Assembly: GCA_034440615.1 (NCBI GenBank)
Contig: JAOTOM010004346.1
Span: forward strand, 102,501-166,500
Direction: 5' to 3'
DNA length: 64,000 bases
Source of the DNA: Ashinkailepas kermadecensis
Taxonomy: Eukaryota; Arthropoda; Thecostraca; Neolepadidae
A model generated the notes under the pieces. That model was not told the origin of the DNA. It worked only from the letters and a program-made list of their open reading frames with translations, and searched no databases. A program made the translations under genes and the position numbers. How positions within the stretch are numbered: position 1 is the first letter of the stretch; every line of letters begins with the position of its first letter. Of the stretch, positions 11,476 to 24,049 are shown piece by piece.

Positions 11476-12683
11476 CCACCGATACTTCAGTTGGTCACGG
11501 AACCGCCAAACTTCGATGGACTGCCAATGTCTCAACTTTCAAGTTTTGAGCGTCAAAGTATGCTTTAGTGTGCTGACCCCTGGCTTGTTGCACCATGAAT
11601 GTAAAATTCCACAACAGAGAAACGAAGCATAACTGAACTTGAAGTGTGGTACATAAGGCTTTGAATTGAAAACTGAAGACCGTGGTCTGTATTTTTTTAA
11701 TTCTACATGTTTTACAAGTATGTATGCTACTATTGATCATGTATCAACAGTACTTCTAGTTACCAAATCAGGTGATAGTTTTTCTTGAATTCGTATATAT
11801 TACATCAAACAAAAATAATGCACCCTCATCAACTGTGCGAAGTAACCTTCCAAAACCATATCGGTTTCCGTAGCAAACAACAGCTGAACGCCAACGGAAC
11901 ATAGTTCCATCAATATAGTGACTTTGAGTGGTATGCGCCAGAGCTTGAGGGTCAGTTCTTAATATTGGAGGTATATTAATATTAGAGGCAGGTACCTGCT
12001 TAGTTACGGTAGGTCATCTATGGAAATCTAAAGCTTCCGGACCATGGTCACTCCACGTTAATCCTTTCGCAAAGCTGACGAGGCTTTCCATTTTGTATTT
12101 TTCTTCTTAGCTTATCATCATCACCGAAGGCCAATCTTGCGATCTTCCCTCCGACTACCTATCTCAGTCCCCCCGGCTCGTCGCCCTGCTCGCTGATACC
12201 AAAACGTAGAATGCGCTCCACTACTCGCGCTAATCCTATGATATGCAGCAGGGCCCTGCATTCATTTCCCAGCGTGAACATTGGCGAGAATTTCATATTC
12301 TGCGTCGCATGTGGATCTACTTTCAGGACTCGGAAGGTCCAATTTCCTAGCCAGAAAAATGCATTGGTTCAGGTATCAATTAACGAAGTATATACAAATA
12401 TAGTAATTTATATTTGTTGAGAGTTTCGGACTCACAAATTATACGTACACTGCTGCTGGATAAAAACACCCATAACCATTTTGCCTTTCTTCACCAATTA
12501 TTGCATTCGGACATAGGTGATTACATTCAGAGATCGCCAAATCCCCTTTTACTTGGTTTACCAAACTTTCTTGGTATTTACCTGCGTAATCGGCGAGACC
12601 ATAAACAAAATCATGATTCCAATGATTAGGCCAAACATCATCTGGCCATAACAAGCCTGGTTCTGCAATTTCGACCAATTCAA
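11476..12683. other. Unassigned sequence
   Basis: AT-rich to balanced DNA without recognisable genes or repeats. Confidence 0.45.
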
Positions 12684-13545
12684 AAGACCAGTACAAATTG
12701 CATGCATTGACAGATATAGAAGGCTGGTTTTGATTTCATTGATAGGGCGAAACAAAAACGAATTCTCACAAATTGTCGAACTCCTTGAATTTCGAAAGCT
12801 TAGTACCTAAGCATAAGCCCAGGGTAACATAGTGCTGCCAATTGTTTCTAGTTTTTCATCATTTGTCATTGAAGACTAATTTTGCTCCAACTCTGCCTGT
12901 TTGAGCGGAACATGGCTGAGATGGCCCTCCTGGATCTCCCAGTAAATGCATGGTAATTACAGAGGTTTACAGAGGTTTACAAATTACAATCACTACGTCA
13001 ATGCCCAGTCTAAGAGCCCACTAGCCCTCAACATATTATTTAGTTGGGCTTTCGGTCCTAGCATTTGCCACCTCTCGTGCCGATCTAAGCAGGTTGGTAA
13101 CTTGCTCCTTCTGCACCATGTCGCACAGTGTTTAATTATAAAACATGTCCCGATTTACCTCAAACGTAAACTTATGTGGCAATTTCCTTTGGGCGTACAA
13201 ATGAACGTTTTCGTGTTTCTAGTGAAGGCCGCATGCCCTACGCTTGATATGAAACTAAAGCGCAATATATGACGATATCTGTCAAAGGCTTCCTTCATCC
13301 ATGATTGTTTCAGACCAGTGAAAGAGCTGTTTCAACATTTACATATAAATCCGAACTTACATTTTCACTATAATGACGAGTCACGCATGCATTTTGAGTT
13401 TCCGGTTTTTTTTACTTGGGATTTTACAGTCGATAAGAGCGTCGTTTTGGCCGAAAATCATACATAAAATGCTTTCCAGCTCTATTCAGGTGAGATACTG
13501 TTTACGTGCCTTATTGGGGGGACTGCCCCTGCTGTCATTTGGTTG
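12684..13545 (+). repeat. Unclassified ~0.8 kb dispersed repeat, copy 2
   Basis: This is the second copy of the repeat at 5018-5850, in the same orientation. AAATTGCATGCATTG marks the start and ATGCTTTCCAGCTCTATTCA lies near the end. A local duplication, AGAGGTTTACAGAGGTTTAC, occurs at about 12960-12980. The tRNA-like segment that follows copy 1 is not conserved here, so it is probably a separate insertion or chance adjacency. Confidence 0.65.
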
Positions 13546-13982
13546 CGCTGTTCTGACCACGTAGGTTGCAAAATTAAATTTCACTGATCTGGTAGCAAAG
13601 TGTGAAATATCGTGCTTAGAAAGGCGCGGTGGCATATGACCAGAGACATTGATGATTGAGTATCGTTCTCTGACGAGATGAATTAAAACTGTAAACGTGC
13701 TGCCCAGAAAAACGTCTTGCGCCATGACTCGTGCTTGCGTCAGTTGAAAACGAGTATTTTTATTTGATGCCTTTGCCCTCCCATCGAAGTGAAAGTGCAA
13801 CGCCCCAGCCAGCGCCAATTTATGGACCAGGGCCAAGTTTTTGCTAGAGTGCAATTGCTTTCATAGTTCCCTTCTTGGCGTCCACTGCAATCTCTTCGTT
13901 AGTGTAGGCTGCACCGCAATGCATTGTTGTATTGCGGTACAGTGTAGTAGATCCCGTTGGCATGGCTTGTGCTGTTGCCCGC
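13546..13982. other. Unassigned sequence
   Basis: No gene is recognised. The last 60 bases are GC-richer and flank the TTAA element. Confidence 0.4.
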
Positions 13983-15006
13983 TTAACACTCGCACGTCCG
14001 GCGGTCCGCGCCAACTTCGCATGTCCGGGGGGGGCAGATGTCTGCCCCCCCTAAGATCTCGAGAACTATGCTAGGTAGCGACAAATGGAAAACGGCTTTG
14101 GATAGCTGGTGACAAGCTCTATCGCAAGTATTTCCGTCATTTTCTCGCTCAGGTCAATATTTAGGCCGCTGGGTCATCATATGTCAAATTCGACCAGATC
14201 GGGTGGGACCCTCAGATATTGGCACATATCTCAGGACCTGTAACAGATAGAAACAAACTGCAAATGCTATTCGACAGCCCTTGAAATGTGCTATCGACAT
14301 ACGCTGTGTAATTTAATGTCAGGTCAACAGATTGGTCACCGAAATGAACTTGACCTCAGGTCAAGGTCATGGGGTAGAGTAGGGAGGTCATGTAATATAT
14401 CAATCGACACGTCTTGGCGATACAAGCACAATGACGGTAATTTCAGCCTTCTAGCTCAATGCATTGCGATATAATGCGCAGAAATGTGCTAGTGATTTCA
14501 GGTGACCTCAGCTGACCTTGGTGGGGCCACTGAGCAAAAATGGCAGCGATAGCATTGCGAATAGCTTCCAACTACACGCCATAACGGTTGGAGGTCATTC
14601 CGAGAGCAAATATGTAACCAGGAAACATTTGTATATTTTTCCATAGGCCTATAATGGGTAAGCCATGGACACCACCTGACCTCAGGTGAACGCTACGAAA
14701 AAACCGTGAGATACATAGTATAGACCCTGATAAGATCATGACGTGATATAAGTTTGAAATCAATCGCCCAATTATTGTGGGAGTGATGCCACCTAGAACT
14801 CGGAGGGACGTTAGGTCACTTCGCCTGACCTGGTGACCTGACTTGAGATGACCCAGGGTCAAAAATTTCTTAGGATATGCGGAAAAGACCACTGAGCAGC
14901 CATGCGAGGTTTGGCCTTGCTAACCCGATTAGTATGGGGGCAATGTAGGAAAAACCGCAGGGGGGGTTGATATCCGCTCCCCCCCCCCCGGACGTGCGCG
15001 GGTTAA
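13983..15006. mobile_element. TTAA-flanked non-autonomous DNA element rich in AGGTCA half-sites
   Basis: The outer bases are TTAA on both sides (13983-13986 and 15003-15006). Just inside, the left end reads CACTCGCACGTCCGG and the right end, reversed, reads CCCGCGCACGTCCGG. TTAA duplication is the hallmark of piggyBac and Kolobok elements. The 1016-bp interior has no transposase frame, so this would be a non-autonomous member. G/C runs follow each terminus. The interior holds about 15 copies of AGGTCA/TGACCT or the GGGTCA variant between 14151 and 14861, far above chance for this length. They include an AGGTCAAGGTCA direct repeat at 14358-14369, preceded by TGACCT with one spacer base. Confidence 0.72.
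14351..14400. promoter_or_regulatory. Cluster of nuclear-receptor-type half-sites
   Basis: TGACCT at 14351, AGGTCA at 14358, AGGTCA at 14364 and AGGTCA at 14395 lie within 50 bases. The first two form an everted repeat with one spacer base, the middle two a direct repeat with no spacer, and TCAAGGTCA is the extended half-site used by monomeric receptors of the ERR/FTZ-F1 type. Binding is inferred from motif identity only. Confidence 0.4.
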
Positions 15007-16068
15007 GTCTTGCGGCGCAGTACAACTCGGACGCGACGTATGGCTTGCTAGATATTCTCGATGTTGCTGGACTTCTGTTAACTATTGTGTTGAAATGCTA
15101 TGGAACTCAGCATTTGAATGCAACTGGCAGCCCGGCATCGTCGATTGGCGAGCGTGATTGAAGTGCCATGACTAGATTAGGTCTTGATGTTGCAATGTTA
15201 CAACCCGGGGTTCAGGAGCCTAGAGAGAAGGAGATAATGCGCTGTTACCGTCCGTGGAAGTGTGGTGCTTTTATCCACCGCAACAACGTACTATTATCAA
15301 ATGTCAGCATGTTGAATTATGTCGCTTAGCGAGGTATTTCCACGGGATGTCGTTTACTAGGAAAGACTCAAATTCAACACTATCTTCGGCTGTGTCAGTG
15401 CATTGTTGGATCGGAAGGCTTGAGTTGGCTAAGCCTTGCCGTAGTAGTTGCTGAGGAGCACCGCTTTATTTTGATTATCTCCAACCGTCTGTCTTCTATA
15501 ATCTGAATAAATACACATGACGAAGTAAAGCAAAGAAAATTGCACGGCATTGGCTGTTTGAAGACATCGAACACCACCCTACTGAGATATGCCTTAACAA
15601 TTATAAATTATCATCGGTAATTGTCCATGGGCAGTATGCGTGGGAGTACTGACTACGTCATTGCACGTTTCTCCCACCTACCGGCTATTCCGCTAACCAC
15701 ACTGATGACGAGTATAAGGAGCACATATCGTAAACCCTAAATTAACTCCTTGTGCAGAATGACCTCTTTGTCACCTCAGCATGTGGCACGTTTCTATTTC
15801 CATTTCTGAAGTTCACTTTCCAGTCCAAGACTTCAATCGGATCATTATGGGTTCTTTGCAGTACCGCGCTACCGCGTGTTTCTTGTTATCGAGGAAGAAC
15901 ATTTTAAAGGCCTTTAATTCTTGAAATATCATGGCGCGAGACGTCCGACAAGGGTGTGGGAGCGATCGTAGAGTTCGGGAATGGTAAAGCCATTCTGAAG
16001 TCGCTCCTTTCCATTCAGTGTCATATGGCTCATCACAAATTCCCCATAGGTCACAGCGCAGCCAACAG
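15007..16068. other. Unassigned sequence
   Basis: No gene or repeat is recognised. Confidence 0.45.
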
Positions 16069-16236
16069 CCCTCCACATTCCTGCCCCCACCGCTCTCCAC
16101 ATTCCTGCCCCCACCGCTCTCCACATTCCGGATCTATCCGCTCTCCACATTCCTGCGACCCCACTGCTCTCCACATTCCTGCCAATACCGCTCTTCACAT
16201 TCCTACACCCCCACCGCTCTCCACATTCCTCCCCCA
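16069..16236. repeat. ~22-bp tandem array
   Basis: About seven copies of a unit built on CGCTCTCCACATTCCTGCCC with variable CCCCA-like linkers. The spacing drifts between 22 and 26 bp, so the array is fairly old. Confidence 0.88.
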
Positions 16237-17199
<963 letters not shown>

Positions 17200-18105
17200 A
17201 GATATAGCAGAATAGGTGTGGTTTGGCAGCTCATTGGCACTTGTCATAACCTAATTGAATATGATAATGTTGCGGAGAGTTGTGTTGAGCATAGTTGAAT
17301 TGAAGATGATTATAAAAAGTAACCAAATGCTCATATTATTAAGTAAAATAGGATCAAAAATCGGTCTAATATATTTCGGGCGTGACCCTTCTTCGGAACG
17401 AAGAACATCACTACAACTGCAGAATGTAGTGAACTTGTGGCGGAATGTTCACCTGTGTCACCTCCTTTTGTTGCAGACGAAATCGTGTCGTCGCGGCACA
17501 AACATATGTGCAGATGAACGCGGCTGGGGATGGATAACGCGCAAGTCTCAGAGTATGACAGGTCAGTATGCATTCCAGTATTGCGGTGTACAGTAAAGGT
17601 GCCAAATGCACAGCATTTTGGGACCATAGCCCGGGCCGAGCCGGTCTGCTTTGATCGAGCCCGGTTGTAGACCGGGCGGAGTGTACTGAAGTTATTTTTA
17701 AAAGAAACCGGCGTTGTAATACACGCTTTTTGCAGATAAGGCAGTGTTAGTATGCTTAATGCAACGAGAATGTTCTCAATTATCACTTCATATCTCACTT
17801 ACCCGGGTTTTTAGAATGTGTCTCACCTTGGTCAGTCGTCAAACTCAAACTCGGCTTGACCATCAGTGCTGCACTGATCACAAATCATGCTCAGGTTAGC
17901 GATTAGGTGCTCTGTGAGCATGGCCCAACCCAAATGTAGATTGCTTCGGCTAAGTCAGCCTTATATTGATAATCCATTCTCAGAGTGATGTGTTATGCGT
18001 ACATTTTCCCCACAATTGTTCCTTCTATAATTACAGAGGCACAATTAGAGCTTTTCAGCTTCAATACCTGGTCGATGGCGGCATTTACAAAGTGTCACCG
18101 CATAG
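17200..18105. other. Unassigned sequence
   Basis: A 155-codon minus-strand open frame spans 17331-17798. It has no recognisable domain and starts in AT-rich DNA, so I do not call it a gene. Confidence 0.4.
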
Positions 18106-18170
18106 CGGCCGGCATAGCATATGCGCGCCGAATTTCAGGCGCCCTAAAACTCAAATAACCAACCGACTGC
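18106..18170 (+). repeat. SINE 3' tail (AACC-type family)
   Basis: GGCGCCCTAAAACTCAAATA followed by ACCAACCGACTG matches the tail of the complete SINE at 20228-20392. The upstream GCCGGCATAGCATATGCGCG may belong to its body. Confidence 0.45.
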
Positions 18171-20214
18171 TCGTAAACGAAGCCACTCTGCTGAAGCATG
18201 TGAAAGGCGCGATTGTGGAGATTGGATTGTCGTTAATTTCTGTAATATATGGTGCTGTTCCCAGGTTGTTTTTGCTGTGCATTCATTCATTCGCTATTCA
18301 TTGTTTCAGTTGTTATGCAAGGTAGGTAGCTCACAGCCAATGCCAAAGCGTCAAATCAAGAGTGTAGTTTGGAGACAAAAGCGGCGCAACCATCGGTTAT
18401 AGGACTGACAATTTTACCATTGGATATGGGTTACGTAGGACGTAATATGAAGTGTAAATACTGAAGTACATTGCAGTTTTGAATTGTGCACCTAATAATG
18501 GTACGATGCAAATATTGGACGTGGTATGCTACACTTTACATGTTCAAATATGAATGAATGTGACATTGCTCATGGCCAGAAATTCACTGTTTTCTTTATA
18601 ATAGAAGGCAGGTAATACACCGTGACTGGTTCTGTTTCAAAATTGTGTTTTTACTTGCATTGTGACTGAATATATTTTGAAGAAAATTATGCGGATTGTT
18701 TATGCGACCATAAATGAAGCACACTGGTACTACTACATCATCTTAAGACAAATGTATTTCAATGCTTACAGTGTTTTACATTTTAATCACGTATTGGATT
18801 TCCTAACCTGGCTCCAGCCATGCTCCATTAGTTGGCATATGGTCAACTAAAGTGAAGCATTGCTTTGCTTGATTCCAGGTGCAAGCCGTAATTTTCATGA
18901 AAATGTATGTCAGTGACACGTTTCAGCTATGAACGAATATCCTTGATAATATACTGTTTTCAACAATTAGTATACCGAACACCGTTAAAATATTTGAAGA
19001 TATATCGTCAGGCTGTTCAATGCAAATGACAAAACTGCTGTTTGGAATGTTGAATTCCACCATACAATTTACTTAATGATTGTGATGATTAAGCTTATAA
19101 AAATTTATCTTAAAATGTTAGTGCATCATGCTTTCCAATGAACTGACAGAGCACCGATTGAAGCCCGGTTATGTCCCAAATACTGTTATAAAACACGGCG
19201 GTCCTGACTGAACTTCCTCGCCGTGCTTCCGTTCCTTGCATTTGCTTCGCCTAGTGTCCAGCTGCCATTGCTCCAGAAATATATATTCGGCATCAACGCT
19301 GGCCTTGGTCGCATTGATCACATGAACCGTATGAATTACGGCGAAAGCCGATATCAATTTTGCCAGGACGGACTCCTGGATGGTAGCAGCATACCATTGA
19401 TCTCCTAGAATATTACCTAAATATATGAACTGGTTTGTAATGAAAACGGTATATTTTATCCGGGAATAAGCTAATCATGTGACTCGCGTATGTAAAAGAA
19501 GCTCTGGAATTGCTTTAAAAAAGATTGTGCAAAGGGTTTATTTTCGTTTGTGTTCTTTTGTGTGAAGTAATTTTTACGTGCAGCCTACGACATTCTCACC
19601 GGAGAGATGGTCATTCAGCTTCCAGCCGGATTGAGCAAGTACTCTTCGACAAAAGCGGTCATCTCTATCTTATACATTGGCGGCCTAAGGCGCCAAGGGC
19701 TAATGAAGCCTACAGAGGCGCAGCGTCCACTAACTCCAGCGAATTTACGACCATCGCGTCGCCACGTGGCCTGAACTATGGCGCGTGAGCCGCGCTCTCT
19801 GTATTGAACTGCCGTGTCTTGGGCGTAGTCGTATTTCACCCTGGAATGACCTGCCATGGGAATGTCTATTTCTCACCTCGCGTCTTAACGATCTGATTGC
19901 TTTTAGCCATGGGTGTTTGGTAAAATTATTAGTTGGTTATGCACGTGGTACGTCATTTTGACTTAAACGACATCGTGCTTTTATTCTCAGCGACAGAGCT
20001 TGGTATCCATGGGCTTGGTATTCATTTATCAGCAGCCTAGAAGGCTCATTGCTTGTTTCTTCCTCCGTGTATTATTCTGATAAGTTTCCAATGCGATGAA
20101 TACCCTTGCCTGCTAACCCGCTGTACTGCATCTATACTTATGATTGTATAAGGAATTAATCTTATGTTCATGATATTTCAGATGCATCAACACAAAGCTC
20201 GAATAAAATGGCCG
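18171..20214. other. Unassigned sequence
   Basis: About 2 kb without recognisable genes. A CpG-richer patch lies at 19570-19850 in otherwise AT-rich DNA; its open frames have no domain. Confidence 0.45.
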
Positions 20215-20405
20215 ACCCTGGGCCATGGGGACGAGTGGTCTAGGGGTAAGATGCTCGTCTCACAATCGAAAGATCGTGGGTTCGAGTCTCACCTGTCGCT
20301 ACTCTTCGCCCGCGACCAATCGGCGTGAGAGATTGGCGACGCTATATGACTCAACGGTCGACGTGTCGTAAAAACCAATAACCAACCAACCAACCCTGGG
20401 CCATG
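20215..20405 (+). mobile_element. tRNA-derived SINE with 13-bp target duplication
   Basis: The 165-bp element (20228-20392) is flanked by perfect direct repeats ACCCTGGGCCATG at 20215-20227 and 20393-20405. Its head is tRNA-like: GTGGTCTAGGGGTAAGATG (box A region), a loop with CTCACAA where the anticodon would be CAC, and a good T arm with GTGGGTTCGAGTCTCAC (box B). The acceptor stem does not pair, so it is not a functional tRNA gene. A ~70-bp body and a tail GTCGACGTGTCGTAAAA plus (AACC)n follow. Fragments with the same tail lie at 83-124, 18138-18167 and 60159-60194. The intact target duplication points to fairly recent insertion by LINE machinery. Confidence 0.85.
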
Positions 20406-21045
20406 ATCAACTTTTACTGTTGATCAATTTTAATCATAAACATAACTTTGAACATGCTCAAAACGGCGCTAAGCCTTATAATAGCAGTTATATTGCAGCA
20501 ATTAGCCACATATATAACCTCTACATGCACGTTACTAGACCATGTTGTCCTGTCAGTACTATGTTGTACTATTCTTCAATATTATTCCACAGTGCTATTC
20601 TACAGTGGTGTATTTTTGTGATGGTGTATTTCTACAGTGGTGTATATCGACATTGGTGTATTTCGACAGTGGTGTATTTCTACAGTGATGTATTTTTCAG
20701 ACTGTTGTCGACACCACTATTGGTAAAGTTACTGTCGAATCAAGAGAGCGCCTGTCGTGCCTACTACAGCACATAATTACCACCGACATATTCAGCGCGC
20801 AGTCTGCATAGAAGTTTGGACGATGGATGTGACGTCACGATAATTTCCCAGATATTTCAAAATACGCCGACAACATAGTTATGCCATTATGAATTTCTGT
20901 GTACACGCAAAGCTGACTTTTCCGTCTATTGAGCATCTCACTCTTGCCTTGATTGTCTGACAAACAGACGACAAGAATGTCAAAATATGTGACGTCTACT
21001 CCTGCACCAAATTTATTTACGCAGTATGCCAACATGGATCAGTAT
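20406..21045. other. Unassigned sequence with a small tandem array
   Basis: Apart from the 16-bp array at 20584-20697, nothing is recognised. Confidence 0.4.
20584..20697. repeat. 16-bp tandem array
   Basis: About seven imperfect copies of TGTATTTCTACAGTGG, with variants such as TGTATATCGACATTGG. Confidence 0.85.
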
Positions 21046-21990
21046 AAGGACTTGTGTTGGTTTGAATGTACTCAGACGGGCTGTGGTGTAAAATAACTAA
21101 TAACGTTGTCTTTTACGCCGGCGACACCTCCCTGTACGCATCTCACACGACAAGACACTCACGTAGTGCAACAATCCTGACAACGAGACTTGGACACAAT
21201 CTACCAATATGATACTCAATGGGCGATTGCATCTGGGTTTATATGCACGTTTAATTCGTCAAAGACACATCAATATGTCAGTCACACAAATATCAACTCA
21301 CCACCTCAATTAATTTTTACTGGGTAACAAATCTCCATCACTTAATTGCATCAACATTTATGCATCTGACTTCGGCATCGTACTATCAAAAGACCTCAGA
21401 TATCGCGACCACATCCATGTCATAAAAAAAACAAACAAATGCAATGTTCGGTTCAGTTTATTATCCGCAAAATCCATCTACCCATATCAGTACAAGCAAT
21501 GACACATACACGACATACACGATATGACCATACCACGACTACAGTGACATAGTTTTTGACGAACATATAGCTGCACACGACGAACTGAGACTAGAACGAC
21601 TACAGCACTACAGCATAGGGCTGCTATGTTACTGGCCGATACTCCATTTCGAACTTCTTCAGACTTGCTGAGACTAGAGCGACTACAGCATAGGTCTGCA
21701 GTGTCACTGGCCAGAACTCCATTTAGAGCTTCTTCAAACGAACTGACAGAGGAACTAGGATGTATCACCCGAAAAACTAGACGCGACATGCATCTGCTTA
21801 CGTTTTACCATAAGCCAGTCAACAATCCCGCAGATACCCGAACTACATTAGCTCTATCATTCCCCAGGCACTCATCACTAACACCGAAAGGGACCTCAGA
21901 AACGCCGACGCTCAAACACTGCCAGCAAACAAGATAACGTCTGGCCAACAATCATTTATCACTGATGCTACCCGAAACTCGAACTACATC
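21046..21990 (+). mobile_element. Decayed LINE fragment (RT C-terminal half)
   Basis: The plus strand encodes VVFYAGDTSLYASH, a degenerate FADD box with its downstream context. Next comes WAIASGFICTFNSSKTHQY, typical of the RT region after the box, then GIVLSKDLRYRDHIHV, the usual LG(V/I).LS.DL.W..HI block. A thumb-like part near 21560-21780 contains two similar LRLERLQHRSA segments. Several frames are needed to read it and stops are frequent. The 5' half is missing. The word choice differs from the LINEs at 1.4, 6 and 51 kb, so it belongs to another family. Confidence 0.72.
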
Positions 21991-22026
21991 TTCCAGCCAT
22001 CCGCAACGAAATTTATTCAACACACG

Positions 22027-22995
22027 GTGCAGCACGCCGATGGAACCAAAAGTAGAGTTCAGAAAAGGCTTATTTTGAGAAACTTGTGTGATGTATATGA
22101 TCTGTACAAGCAGAACACTGAAAACATTCGCATCGGCTTCTCAGCCTTTGCTGCCCTTCGTCTGAAGCATTGCGTCTTGGCAGGCAGCAGTGGGACGCAC
22201 TCGGTGTGCGTGTGCACATATCCTCAAAATCCAAACCTGCTCATATCCACTTTCGGCCTTCCCGGTCTCAAATACCGTGACCTCCTCGATCACGCTGTAT
22301 GTGACACGGAAAACCGTGACTGCATGATGCAGTCATGGGGTGATTGCAGTGAGGACTGGGTCTTTACATGCAGTGAGGACTGGGTGATAAACTTTCTGAG
22401 GATTATACTCGCGGATAAATCAGAAGAGAGTAAAGGTGAATCATCTCCAGATGATGACATTGATAATAAGATTAGTTACAAACAGTGGATGAGCACGCAT
22501 CGCTGTACACCCGTAGGAATTGTCTAAACCAAAGAGGAAAGCATGCGATATTTGAGCCAGCAAACAGTGAAGCTAACCAGACACCACTTTGTGGCTGACA
22601 AACAAGGTCAGCACTTCACCCACGCAAAGGCTACTGTCGAGGAGGGCGAAGTGATTGCACAATGCGATTTCGCTGAAAATGATTCATTTGTGGTGCAGGA
22701 TGCAGCTCAAGGCTTCCACTGGGACTCGTCCCACTTTCCGGTGTACGACGCACCCGTTTGCAGTGTACTGGCATGAGGACGAGGTGCTGTGCCACCAGAA
22801 CTACTGCTGTATCTCGGACGGCACAAAGCACAACACCGCCATGGTACATGCGTTCCTTTAACGGCTTATCCTAGAAATTCGGACCAAAGTACCCAACCCC
22901 AAAACGATTCTTTGTTTCGCATACGACAGTGCCGCACAGTATAAAAAGAAGCATGACTTCATTTTTTGCTGCATCGCATGTCAAGGGTGCTTGCG
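22027..22995 (+). pseudogene. Decayed transposon-associated protein with DDE-like motifs
   Basis: The first 167 codons are open and contain KRLILRNLCDVYDLYKQN, IGFSAFAALRLKHCVLAG, GTHSVCVCTYPQNPNLL and YKQWMSTHRCTP. After an in-frame TAA at 22525 the same frame continues with CDFAENDSFVVQDAAQGFHW. A frameshift near 22745 leads to HPFAVYWHEDE, then CCISDGTKHNTAMVHAF, a second stop at 22859 and FAYDSAAQYKKKHDFI. From memory these blocks match an unnamed family found in many invertebrate genomes, marked by CDFAEN and D(G/S)AA.QYKN. The two aspartates in such contexts would suit a DDE-type nuclease fold. Two stops and one frameshift make it a pseudogene. No terminal repeats were found. Confidence 0.7.
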
Positions 22996-24049
22996 GGAAA
23001 TGTCAAGGAAATGTCAGGATCATTCATCAGATCAGCTCGCTGGCATGCGCAGCAAGCCCACTCTAGTTTATGTCGGGTGTGATCCAGTGTTCCAGTGATT
23101 GCGTGAGATCCAGGCCTGTCGGCGCGTGCTTGTAAGCATTCACTCCCGTCTCATTGTTTCGTAGCCTCAATCAGGTTGTAGACTGACGAGCTGTACTGGA
23201 GCCGACCGTGGTGTTGGAGAATGCTACATATTGTATGACGTAGCTCACTGGCCCGAAGCCCCTGCTAGCGTGCTGCGACTTGTGTGGTGTGTGCCGAGTT
23301 GTACTGCACCTGACTGTTGTTCGGTAGGGGACATACTAGTGTTAGAAGCGGACATCCGTTCTGCGCATGCGCAATTTCTTGTGAAAATATTCTTGATTCG
23401 GTGGGCATAGTGGCGCTTTTGGCGCAATCATCGGCGCATGACAGATTGTTTACGTTTTCGCCCCAGAATGAAGCTTGATGGCATCATATTCATTTTGCTG
23501 TAGGCTAGATAATATGGAAGTATGACCACTTCAGTCTAAAACAATAACGTTTATGAGTTACACCTTTGATACTGATGACATTAGCTGTATCAGCATTTGC
23601 GGATGGAAACAGGGATACAAGCCTTGTAATATTGCATGTGCTTTCACAGCGGGGGATGCCTGAGGGAGAAATGTACCTGGCCATGTGTTTTATATTATAT
23701 TAAATTTTCCAACTGCCAAATAATATAGTGAGAAATTTCCCCAAATATCACAACATCTCAGAATCATTACAGAAATGTTTGAACATTCAAAATTGACCAT
23801 ACTTATTATCAACCTGGGGATAGGCACCATTCATCCTACAATCCCAGTATTTGAATGTAAGTTTGTTGGATAAGCATTCCCCGTCTGGATACCTACATGT
23901 TCAAGTTCTGAAGCCGTGTTCAGATTTGTTTGATTTGGATGCCACATGCAAATGATGTGCCCAAGCTTGTCCTTTGTTTTGCAAAATTGTGGCAATATAC
24001 CTACACACCATGGTGAGATTTAATAGAAATCATTTGCTGCAAGAAGGCA
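22996..24049. other. Unassigned sequence with one repeat fragment
   Basis: No gene is recognised. A ~110-bp segment at 23235-23345 is shared with 27225-27330. Confidence 0.45.
23235..23345 (+). repeat. Short dispersed repeat, copy 1
   Basis: It shares with 27225-27330 the order CACTGG, AGCCCC, a GTG(C/T)TG(C/T)G(A/G)CTT.TGTG block, CGAG(T/C)TG(T/C)ACTG and TTGTTGG-like blocks. The similarity is moderate and its class is unknown. Confidence 0.4.

Noticed and set aside
10410..11535. Three overlapping 331-365 codon minus-strand genes
   Set aside because: All are readings of the same 55-bp minisatellite in different frames.
13987..15002. Autonomous piggyBac or Kolobok transposon
   Set aside because: The interior has no long transposase frame; only the TTAA flanks and termini support the class, so it is called non-autonomous.
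17331..17798. 155-codon minus-strand gene
   Set aside because: No domain, start context or codon pattern supports it, and it begins in low-complexity AT-rich DNA.
20228..20320. A functional tRNA-Val gene with anticodon CAC
   Set aside because: The T arm is good, but the acceptor stem does not pair and the anticodon stem has mismatches; the target duplication and tail show it is a SINE.
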